Positions 34,820 to 46,200 of a DNA stretch of 64,000 nucleotides are shown piece after piece. Source of the stretch: Piscicola geometra. Taxonomy: Eukaryota > Annelida > Clitellata > Hirudinida > Piscicolidae. Numbering within the stretch: the first letter of the stretch is position 1; every line of letters starts with the position of its first letter. The translations under genes and the position numbers were made by a program. The notes under the pieces are model-generated. The model was given only the letters and a program-made list of their open reading frames with translations. It was not told the origin of the DNA and made no database searches. Location of the stretch: positions 3,157,772 to 3,221,771 of the forward strand of contig OX030959.1 of assembly GCA_943735955.1 (NCBI GenBank), given 5' to 3'.

Positions 34820-37800
34820 ATGGAAGTCAATCATAATGGCTTGCATGCAAACACCACTAGATCTCCTCAAAATGGAAATCTAACAAGCTCAACAGAGAAC
34901 GAAAACGTTCGATATAGAAAAAACGCCAACCCGAAATCTAATTTAGATCATAGAAAATCTAAGAGTAAAAATGTCGCCAAAGTTTTCACGTCTCAGCCAC
35001 GAAAAGGTGCTAACAAAACAAACAAAGAAAAAGGGAAGAAGGAAGCCTCTGGTGGAAATGCCGATCCAGAGAGGAAAAGACGGTCATACAGAGACAACCG
35101 TATAGCATTCATCAAGCACAAGATCCTCTTAGAGTCGAACAAGGCCCATTCGAACTCCATCTCGTTGTTCGGCTCTCACACCAGCACCAATGTGGTTCTC
35201 TTCGTGGCATTGTTCTCGATGGCGATGTGTCTCCAAGGAGCGGTCGTCAGGTACATCGAGGGAATGCTGCACCAGCCCGAGCAAAAGTATTACTTCACCG
35301 GCCAGTCCAGCGTCATCTGCAGTGTCATCCAGACTGCCGGTCTTCTCTGCAGCCTTGCAATTGTGGTCTTTTTCGGTAAAAATGCCCACAAGCCCTTCAT
35401 CATCTTCATCGGTCTTTTGCTGTGCAGCGTGGGTAGTATGGTGTGGTCTATTCCTTTCTTCATCGATAGGAACTCTTTCGAGAAGCTCTCCAAAGACTGC
35501 TCCAACCAGACATCACTCAACTACTTCTACTCGGAAATGTGTCTCAAGGACTCTTTCAGGATCGACAAGAACCCCCTCCAGGTGTGCTCAAACTGTCTTT
35601 CTGGAACTCAATCGTGGGCCTTCAGAGAGCTGAGGTTCTTCCTGATTTGTCTGGGCAATCTGGTTATAGGCACGGGTGCTGGACTGTACATCTCTCTTGG
35701 ATTTTTATACATCGAGGAAAACAACAAAGTGGACAAGTCATGTTTCTTTTATGGTGAGGCATCGCCTGTTGTGTGTTTCGTCACTAAACAATTTAATTAA
35801 TTGTATTGACGTTCTTATAATAAATATAATTTTTCACATTTTTTCTCTATTAAAATCGCTTCTGTTTTGTGTCTTTAGAGTGTGTCATGCGTCAAACTAA
35901 TAAAGGAAATTAATTATTCTTCGTTATAAAAGATAATTAGCTGTTCAAATGGGTTAATTAGCTGTTTAAATGGGTTAATTAGCTGTTTAAATGGGTTAAT
36001 CAGCTGTTTAGATGGGCTAATTATCTGTTTAAATTGGTTAATTAGCTGTTCAAATGGGTTAATTAGCTGTTTAAATGGGTTAATTATCTGTTTAAATTGG
36101 TTAACAAGTTGTTTAAATGGGTTAATTAGCTATTTTAATATGCTAAATAACCTCTAAGAACTCTATTATTGAACCTCGCAGGCATAATACTCTCAATGAT
36201 GGGTCTGGGACAGTTTGCAGGGTCCTTTCTCGCCTGGTGGCTCTTGAACTATGACGAAAAGCTATCGGGTAATGGAGTTTATTTGTTTCTTGTTTTTAAA
36301 GTATTAGACATTTTGCATTTTAAGAATCATCTTGCATTTAGAGCCTATCGATGTTTTATGTTTATTTTTAAATCTCTCTAAAGATGTTCTCTGAAATAAT
36401 TTTTTTTGATAAAATTTAATTTTGAAAAAGTACTTTATTAATTTATAATTCTCACAATAAGGTATATACACTAAAATAGCAAGGTAGCAAACATGTTCAT
36501 TTGTTAATTTTAAGAAATAAAAATAAAATAAAATGTAATAATACAGGTGCTGGAAACCTCAAAGACTTTGAGACAAGAGCGTGGTGGCTGGGAACGGTGC
36601 TTTTATCCATTCTTTTCTTCATCCTTTCCTGGTCTTTTATTTTATTTCCGAAGTGGATTTCTGAGCCAGCCTGGGTGGTGACTGAACGATATGAGACTAT
36701 CAATGCCTACAACCAACTTATAGCTTATTTGAAATCGAAGAAAAAAAAACAAAAAGAAATTGATCCAAATAAGAAAACCCGTGAACGAAATAAAAAGACA
36801 AAAAGCAGGAGAAAGTCCGTTAAAGGGGCTGTTAATTCAGGTTTTGAAAACGACGCGAACTACGTCGAGAATGCACAAGAAAACCGAACACAAGCCGCTC
36901 CAAATTCCTACTCTAACCAGACTTTCGTTGATTCTCCATCGGGCTTTGAAACTTCCAACCAAGAAAGCACCTACCCATTTAGCTCAAAACCTCTCAGTTT
37001 CAACCCCGTGATGACCTCAACTGTCGAGGTTGATGACCCCAGTGACCCTGCCTGTCCCTCTCCTCCTTACGCGGAAAAGAATAAACCGAAGGTTTCCAAA
37101 AAACTCGGAAAACGATATTCAGGTAGGTAGTTCTGTGGGAAGTTTTATGTTGATTTAAAAATAGTAAAACTTGTATCGCTGTCAATCGTTCTATATTTGA
37201 GTAAATTGAATAGAAAAACAAGTTGAATATAAAATTCAATGCGTTGATTTATTAAATTTTGAATTTCCATGGTTTCACTTAGGCACCCTATAACTTGGAA
37301 TACTCGTTTGAAATGTTTTTAATAAATAATAAATTAACTAATTATTATCGGAGCTAAACGAGCATTCCAAAAAAGAATGTTTTATTTAATAAATTTCACT
37401 TATTTTTTATTTCTTATAATTAATTCAATTCCAAATGTATGTGAAAAAGTGTAATTAAAATAAATTATAATATAGTATTAAAAATGAAAAACAAAACAAC
37501 AGATTTATGAAATCATAACTTTTACATATTAATTTATTTTTTTCAAAATGAATTCATAAAATATTTTATACAATCACACAATAAATATTCACTAAAACAA
37601 CTTGAACTTACTGTATTTACTCCCACACCTCTCTATCCCACTTTTCCATTCAGCTCTGCGTGATCTCTTCCGGATTCCAGCTTACAGTTTATTCCTAATC
37701 GCCATCTGTCTTGCCTCCTACTACCTAGCAGCCTACCGACCAATATCGCATGTATTAGTCCACCAAAACTACCATTACGATGTATTCAAGTCTTGGTTCT

Positions 37801-39951
37801 ACACATCAGGTATTTTGAGAGACTTACAACTCTGAAAAACAATTTTTTTACAATTTAAACAGTAAATGAACCCCCATAAACTGTTATTTTTTAATAATTT
37901 ATTCGATACGTGTCATTCATATGCCAATCATTACAGGCCTCAGCGAATCCCTTGCCTGGATGCTGGGCTGTTTTGTGGGAGGTTTGGTGGTCTGCAAGTT
38001 CAGACTGCCTCTCAGGAGTCAACTTATCTTCATGATCATCTCGATACTCTTCCACTGCGCTTTCTTCTTCTTTATATTCGCCCTCACCTGCAATCCAGTG
38101 AATTTCAAAATTGATGACTATTCAAGCACGTTAGTTTATTTTCCTTTTGAATGTTTATTTTATAGTTTAATTCAATTTTATTTATTTAATATTTTAAATA
38201 TATTAGTCGAAATAGCTTGAACTGTTTGTATTCAAAACTTTTTAAAATCTTCTTTATCAGAGGGGATTGTATAGCGAAGTACAGTTGCAATGAGGCCCAG
38301 GCGGAGAAAGTTTGTGTGGAGAAGGATGGGATGCTGGTGAAGTATCCGACCCCCTGCCATGCTGCATGCGCTGTTCGTGGTGGTGGTTGGGAAGTAGAAA
38401 GATAAATTCATTGCGTCAAAGAGATTTTATAATTAACAATTCCTTGAACAACATTCGAATACATTCTGTAGTTGTTATCAGGATTAGTGTACATCTTAGT
38501 GGTTTATTCAATCAACCTAATTGAGCAATGGATATTTTATGTGCAAAGCATCCTTTTGCCTCATCACCATTAGATCAGCGGGAATGGGTCCTGCAACAGC
38601 TTTGGGATCTCAAGGGTTTCTTGTGAAAGTGTGTGTCCCATCTTCGGAGCCTACTGGGTCCTAATCTTCTTCGCAAGTTTCAGCTTCTCTCTGCCCGCAG
38701 TCACCGTTATTCTCATGTTTATACGGTAGTTGGGGTGTGAAATTGTATTTTTTGTGGTTTAGTCGGAAAAATTTGAATGAATTTCAATGTTATTTTCAAT
38801 TTTCCAGAACTGTCGATGAAGAAAACAAGACGATGGCTTTGTCTACAGCGTTTTGGCTGATTAAGCTTACTGGTTTGAATTTACGACTATAAAAAGTTAA
38901 AATTTATTTGTTTGAAACTCACAAAGTTTTAGTATTAAACATTTTTTTCTTCCAGCCTTCATTCCAGGAAGAGGGATTTTTGATGCAATAATCATGACCA
39001 CTTGCACTGAGACCAAGAAGAACTGTCTTGATGAAATTCTTTGCTGGGCTTACAGCAACGATAACTTAAGGTGTGGTTTTTAGAATTATATTTTTGAAAT
39101 AATATTTATCTTTGAATTGTTAAATAAGTTCCAATAGTTATTTAAATGATTTATATTGTCTTTGAGTTCTTTTTCGCGAATTAAAAATACTTTTAAGTTG
39201 ATTTATCGAAAAGCATGAGATTAAATGGGAATTTAATGCATTTTCTACCTAATCACTACCTGTTTCACACTCCACTCTCAGACACCTTCTACACGGAGCC
39301 AACTTGGCTTTCCAAGCAGGCGCCATCTTCTTCCTCTTCCTCCTCCTCATCCTCGCCATCAAGAACATCATCCACATCGACTACCAGCCCCTTGTCTCCA
39401 TCAGCTTCGATGGAAATCCCGCCAAAATAATTCCCGTGATCAGGCCGAAGACTGGCGTTGATACGATTCGAGAAGTGATGAGAACGGACCAAGTGTCCAA
39501 AGAGACGGAAGTGGTGAAGAAAGAAAGTTTCAAAGAAGGTGTGGAGAGGAGTGAGGTGGACAGGCAGCTGAGTACGGAAGACAAGTTGAGGCGACATTTA
39601 CAGGCAGTCGAGATGCAGCTGGAAAAACAAAACAGTTCAAAAAGCAGCAAGGAAAGCTTGAATGTCACAAACATCAATCCGCAATTCATCGGAGTTCAAC
39701 GGATGGCGAGTCAGTATGGAATCAGTTCGTCATCTCTCGACCAGCCCACACAGTCTCCCCTCTCGAGGCTTCCCAGATTCTTGTCTGACAAGGACTTGCG
39801 CAGAAGCAGTGAAGAAAGTGAAGACTCATCTAAAAAACTTCCGAGTAGCGACAGTTCTGGAGGCTTCAATGCGATGAAGGAGGTACAATATGCCAGTCTC
39901 CCTGACAGCTACAACCAGCCTTCCATTTATAACAATATAGACATTCTATGA
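34820..39951 (+). CDS. SLCO: OATP/SLCO organic anion transporter
   Basis: Ten exons join in phase to give 1026 residues: 34820-35753, 36182-36268, 36547-37122, 37654-37809, 37937-38129, 38261-38393, 38574-38725, 38808-38872, 38956-39070, 39282-39951. The OATP family is a 12-TM plasma-membrane major-facilitator carrier of bile salts, hormones and drugs. Visible hallmarks: a first TM region VVLFVALFSMAMCLQG, the signature DFETRAWWLGTVL (about residue 348) before TM6, and a Cys-rich Kazal-like extracellular loop (DCIAKYSCNEAQ..CHAACAV.. and ISRVSCESVCPIFGAYW, about 649-715) before TM10. The protein is about 300 residues longer than most OATPs because of a basic N-terminal tail, a Lys-rich then Ser/Pro-rich loop after TM6 (about 395-530) and a long cytoplasmic C-terminus. 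The paralogue class is not resolved. Confidence 0.92.
35937..36140. repeat. 22-bp tandem repeat in the first transporter intron
   Basis: About nine copies of a 22-bp unit containing GCTGTTTAAATGGGTTAATTA, in the intron between exons 34820-35753 and 36182-36268. It ends about 40 bases before the acceptor and is AT-rich. Confidence 0.9.
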
Positions 39952-41120
39952 TGTATAAACTTCATCATAATTATTGAATTAATTGTTTAAATTATTTTTG
40001 TTTCTTAACCGTGAAACGATCTTCCAAGCATTTATATCGTTGAAGAGAACATTTTGCTTTATTAACATGTGTATTTTGCATTCTTTTACAGCATAAGTAG
40101 CTTCAAACTGCAGTCTTAGAATATTCGGATATAACAGAACTTTAAAAAGCTTTAAAAAGTAAAATTACCAAGTCGATAAATGTTTTATTAACATTTTTTT
40201 TTCATTATTGACATTTTATTAGAATTTAAAGAAAATAGTTGAATTGGTTAAAGATTTTAAAACAAGCTTAAGTGAAATATTCATAAATTAATTTTTGGGA
40301 TTTTGGATTCAAAGTTTTTTTTAAAACATTGTTTATATTACTTGAATGTAAATAGCTGCCATTAGTTTTAAAACAAGATAACAAGATAAATAACCAAAAA
40401 TATTGCAGCAAATAACTTTCAATTGATCCGTTAAGATATTGCTCTCTCAGTTTTGATGTGTTTAAAAAAAATTATTTGTTAAAAACCAAAAAAATATCAA
40501 CACTCTTAAGGAGAAAAATTGTGGTTTAAAATATGTTTGAACTTTTATTTTTCAAGATTTTTTCCATGTCATGACATTTTATGTAGTTTAAATTATTCCT
40601 TCATGATCACTTGAAATTCTCAATAAAAAAGCAACCTACGTTTTCTAGTTTTAAAATATGACGTTTAAATGGATTTTATAAATTATTTACCTATTTTGCC
40701 TAAAAATAATTTTAAAATGAATTATATTAATGATTATTTGTATTATAGATTTAGACTATTTTTTATTGATTGGTTAAATCATTAGTTTCAACTAAATTCT
40801 TTATAAATCAATAAATATTTTTTGTCATACGGATGACTCATCATGGCGAGCCAACGCGCACATATTTATTTCTCCTAAAAATATTGATTAACCATAAGAA
40901 GGCCCTAAAGGATTATAAAACTATTTTTTATGTAATATTAAATAAATAAAATATAATATAATTAATTTCAAAATTGGAATGGGTATGTGTGTATGTGAAG
41001 AAAATGCTATATGCACGCGTGTTTGTGAAGCAATCTTGTAAAAAAAAACTAGGCTGTGGTTCTGCGGTCAGTGTGCAGGACGTTAAATTTGTCATAGTGT
41101 TTAGCGTCAGCGTGTGGAAT
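39952..41120. other. Intergenic between transporter and doublecortin genes
   Basis: AT-rich; no exon or RNA gene seen. An AATAAA near 40621 may be a distal poly(A) signal of the transporter. Confidence 0.55.
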
Positions 41121-42635
41121 ATGCAGTCACCAATGTCTTCTAAGAATCCCTTTGAGTGTCATGATAACGGAGGTATACTTTAAATTAATTTGATATATCT
41201 TTAAATGTTTCATTAATTGAATTTTTTTTAAATGATTAAACTTTCAAGGGAGTTACAAAAAAGAATACGAGAAAACCATAATTGAAAAATCAACGCCAAA
41301 AAACGTAAAGAAGGTGAGACTACTCAGAAATGGAGATGCTTTCTACACAGGCTTGCTCTACACTGTGTCTCCTTCCAGACACAGAAGCTTGGAGGTGTTG
41401 ATGGATGAATTGAACTCTACTACACTCACTGATAAAGTTTACCTTCCCAATGGAGTCAGAAATATTTTCTGTTTGAAAACTGGAGAAAAACTAGAAGAAA
41501 TTGAGGATTTTGAAGACGGCGAAATGTATGTATGCTCTAGTTTGCATAGCCTTAAAAACGTAAACTATCAGAAGCACAATGTCTGCAAGAATTTTGATGG
41601 AAAAATGAAGCAGTTCAGTTTCTTGAGTCCCTCAAATTCTTCTGGAATTAATTCTCTTCCTGCTTCTCCTTCGATGACTACGAAGTTTGCGCACAGAGCA
41701 TACAATAAAGACACCAGTCTTCTGGGGACGGTAAGTGAAAATTAGAATATTTTTTACTTTTTATTTTCATTCAAGTATTAAAGGTTTCATTTAAAAGTTA
41801 AATTAACAAAATTTGTGAAATAAAAAGTTAAATAGGTACAATATGCTACGATCCGTTTGTGAATTCTTACTTTTTGCCTGAACAAAAAATTTAGCGTTAG
41901 ATTCTAGCATACTTTTTGGTTAGGGTTAGGATCAGTATTGTATTGCCTACTCATATCCACAAACGGGTCACTTTCACAAACTCATCAGAAAATATGGTTA
42001 TATATTTTTAGTAATTTATAAAGCATGCATTCAATATACTGTGTAAAAAAACTGGTTACATACTTTGTTCCCATCTATTAAATACCAGGACTTCATCATA
42101 CCAAGGTTGATAAACATTGTGAGCAGTGGCCCCAAACCCAGAAAGATCATAAGATTGGCGCTGAATAGTCGAACCTCCAGATGTTTAGAGCAGGTTTTGG
42201 AAGAAATTAACAATTCAATCAAACTTAAAAGTGGACCGTTGCGACGCTTATATACACCAAACGGCAAGCTGGTAAACATAATTTGACTGATATCGTTTAT
42301 TAAAATATTCCATAGAATATACGTTTTCTAGCTGGATTCTAAATTTATTTTGGAAATTTAATATTTTAGGTCACGTCATTACAAGACTTTTTCTCTGAGA
42401 ATTTCCTGTTTTTCGCTTTTGGACTAGAAAAACCATCGGCTGCTGATTTCGAGTTATCTCCTCAAGGTAAATATAAATCTTTGAAAATTTGAGGTATATA
42501 TATATATATTTTAAGTAATGAAATATAAAATAAATGAGCTCATTATTTCCAGAAAGTGTTGCAATATCAAGAAATCAACCATCGAAGTTCACCAGTACGC
42601 CACCAACTTCCCCTTTTGCACTCAGAAGACATTAA
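41121..42635 (+). CDS. DCX: Doublecortin-domain protein (two DCX domains, no kinase)
   Basis: Exons 41121-41172, 41249-41730, 42089-42271, 42370-42466 and 42553-42635 join in phase to give 298 residues ending in a stop. DCX domain 1 (about residues 38-125) starts KKVRLLRNGDAFYTG; DCX domain 2 (about 179-265) starts DFIIPRLINIVSSGPKPRK and includes KIIRLALNSRT and RRLYTPNGK. Tandem DCX domains bind and stabilise microtubules. The kinase exons follow 585 bases downstream on the same strand, as in DCLK genes. However, the unit has its own stop and an AATAAA 13 bases later, and the phase of exon 4 (one spare base) does not match the kinase exon at 43220. It may be a stand-alone DCX-type gene or the short isoform of a DCLK locus. 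Confidence 0.88.
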
Positions 42636-42647
42636 TTGTAAAGGATT

Positions 42648-42653
42648 AATAAA
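42648..42653 (+). terminator. Poly(A) signal AATAAA of the doublecortin unit
   Basis: AATAAA 13 bases after the stop at 42633-42635. It supports transcript termination before the kinase exons. Confidence 0.6.
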
Positions 42654-43237
42654 ATTTAATTCTGAAATTTAATTTTTTTAATTCATTCAAATTTATTTTA
42701 TAAAGGTTTACAGTATTTTATCAGTTGATATCGATTTTTAATTTTCATTGAGGAGAAATTTTTTTTTATAGATTATATTTGACTTTAAATCAATTTTTGT
42801 ATACTTTGAAGCAGTTAATCGAAGATTCAGCTCAACTTGTTCGGAGTTCTTATTTTATAAACTTGTAAGAAATTTTCTTATTCAATTTAAATGATACTAT
42901 TGATATTATATTTTTAAAAAGAAGGACATCATTCATCTTAAAAAAGGGGTCCATACTCTTAAAATACTTGAAATATAAAAAATTTCAAGAAATAATGTAT
43001 TATATAAATATTTAATTAAATCTGATAGTTATTAAAAGTGGATAAAGTTCTAAATATATCATTGTATTTCTATTCTGTTTATCGTTAATTTGTATCAAAC
43101 AGTTTCAAAATCTATATTACAAGTTAAACCAATAGTTTCTCAAAATAATTATTTCTATATAATTGATATTTTCTCACTTATTATATATAAAAACCACTAC
43201 AGTGATCTATTAATTACAGGACCAGTCGGTTTTTCAT

Positions 43238-46200
43238 ATGCACCCTTCCAAAGGCGCTTCATCTGATCCTGAATGCCTCAAGATCAATTATCAAGTCGGT
43301 AAGGTGATTGGAACAGGAAAGTTCGCTGTCGTTAAGGAATGCATTGAAAGGTCGAGGATTATCTTATTTTTTCAATTCAACTCTAGCACAAACCACAAAC
43401 TATTATTCTATTTACCTATTTACTGGTTTAAGTGCAAAAGAAGAAATACTACAAAACTCTCACTACATACCACTCTAATTCAGCATTCACCTCCCTACAC
43501 ACCACACCACAAGCACAACTACAACCACAAGCACCACAACTTACAGATCAAGCAAGAAGAAGTATGCTCTGAAGGTGGTGCAGCAGAAGATCTTGAAAGA
43601 GGATTACAAGTTGGTGAGGAATGAGGTGGTGATGTTGAAGGCAACCAAGCACCAGAACATCATCAGTCTGCACCAGGAAATCCTCACCGATACTTGCCAC
43701 TATCTAGTCATCGAGTTCGCCAATGTATGTGTGTGTAACTCTTTGCATATGTGTGTATAGCTCTTTGCAGATGTGTGTATAACTCTTTGCATATGTGTGT
43801 ATAGCTCTTTGCATATGTGTGTATAACTGTATATGTGCGTGAACATTCTCCCCCATCAAATTTAGAGATTTCCCCTATTTTTACCATTTCTTTTTCCATT
43901 CTGTAACATTAATCTCAGCACAATCACATCATCAGACCACTCCCACAAAACAACAACACCAAAACAACACCAACAACTCTGCCAAAGAACGGAGACCTCT
44001 TTGAGTTGATCAGCGAACAGGGCAGTTTCTCAGAGCATGACGTGAGTCACATGGTTAATGACGTCATAGGCGGCGTTACGTACCTCCACTCGTTGAATAT
44101 TTGTCACAGAGATATCAAGCCCGAGAATATACTGGTGCGTGGGTTGGGGAAGGGAGCAGGTAGATGAGTGAGGGAGAGGGGGAAGAGTGGGTATGTGAGT
44201 TATTTAGAGGTAAGAGGTAGGTTGGTCTGTAAATGGGGTTGTAGATGGTTGTTTTTTAGGCTTTTAACTCATATCAAGACACATCACACACACCCCACAA
44301 CAAATCATAACACTCCATAGGTGCACAGACTTGGCCTTTCACGAGCCTACCACAGCTACACAGACCTCAGTAAGCTGGGTGATGACCATGCTAGTAGTGA
44401 CGACAAACACCACGGCTCCAACGCTTGCCACAGCTTCAAAGTCGACTCTCTCGACCGCATAAGCCACAACAACCACAAGCACCCACCACACAATGATCAC
44501 AACGCCTTTGCTATCGCTTCAAATGGCTGCATACCACCACCAACAACGAGTCACAACAACCACTACACCAACAACTACCACAACAATGATAACAACATCT
44601 ACAACGACCACCACCACCACAACACAGCCAACGACAACAATGATTTTTCTCAACAAAACTACAGCATCAACAACGACATTATTCTAAAGATCGCCGATTT
44701 TGGGTTGGCGACATATGCTACAGAAACGCTGCACGCCATGTGTGGAACTCCAGCCTATGTAGCTCCAGAGGTTGTGGCTGAAACTGGGTGAGTGAGGGGG
44801 TCGAGGTGATGAATGGGGTGAAGAACGTGGGATGGGAGGCTTAGGAGAGAGCGGATTCAGTTAGTGAGGGTGATGTAAGGTTGGTGGATGTGATGGAAGC
44901 ATGATGGTGGTTGTGTTGGTGTGGTAGTTGTTGAGAATAAATGGTGAATGTGTTGGTAGTTAATGGTGGGTGCGCGTGAAGGTGTTTGCTGGATGCATGC
45001 TTGTGAAGTGTAAATTCTGTTCTACGTTCGTCTAACCAACTTTTGATTATATTCTGGTAAAGGTGGTGATGCTTTTTAAGAGAGGTGATGGTTCCTAATG
45101 AATGTGAGAGGCATGGTGGTGATGGTGGTAATGATAGTGAGGGTGTTAGTAATGATGGTGATAGTGATGATAATGATGGCGGTAGTGATAATGAGGGTGA
45201 TGATGGTAGTGATGGTGTATCTGGTAGCAGGTTATAAGGCATGGCCCTTATCAAAGTCATAATAATTGAATGGTCTCTATGAGGCATTTCAATGTAAACC
45301 ATAAACTCCTAGAAGCGCCATTGTCGCCATTTGCGGCCTGTCATGCCATTCAACAGGTCTCCTGTTGCAAGCCCCATGACCCCATTCCCCTCCTTGGCAT
45401 TGGTCTTTTTTTGGAAGATCTAGGTCACCTGTAACTGATCACTACATTCTGTTTGATCGTATATCTATATATTTGTGTATATAAATACTTTTTGTGTGTG
45501 TAAATGTCTCTCTGTCTGTGTGTTTGTATGTGTATGTTTGTGTGTGAGGCGGATGTGTATTTTATGGTATTTTTATGTATTATGTTTCCCGTAAAGGTTA
45601 ATTGTTTTTAGATATTCTAGCCCTGTATATGTTACACAAATATCTTTACCAATTTTAATACATCTCTAGACATCCAATAATTGGCTGGCTTGTATTGAGT
45701 CGGTGTCGTTTTATTAGCTCTACCTTTTTTAAACCTAATGAGTTATTCCATGTGTTGCCACTAACTCACTACTAACTCCCTAAATACCATCACTATTGGT
45801 GTGTCTAAGCTTTTCATCTCTAAACATAAAACTTTTCACATTCAAATATTTAAGCTTTTCTTCATTTTTCACCCACTACCACCTCTACCTACCCATCCAT
45901 CCTTTCCACCTCTCTCACTCAATCCCATTAAATCATTTCTTCGTTCCAACTAACCCTAATTAACAAACGCTAATTAGGCGAATAACATAATCACCCAACT
46001 CAATTACGCCCCCCCCTTCTCCCCTATAACCACTTCTGCTCTACGGGCCACCCCTCCAACACACAGGTATGGCTTAAAGGTGGATGTGTGGTCAACTGGC
46101 GTGCTTGCCTACATTCTCCTGTGTGGTTTCCCGCCCTTCGATAGGTGTGCGCTTGTGTGTGTGTGGTGCAAGTGGTTTGATTGGTTGGGGGGGGGGGGGA

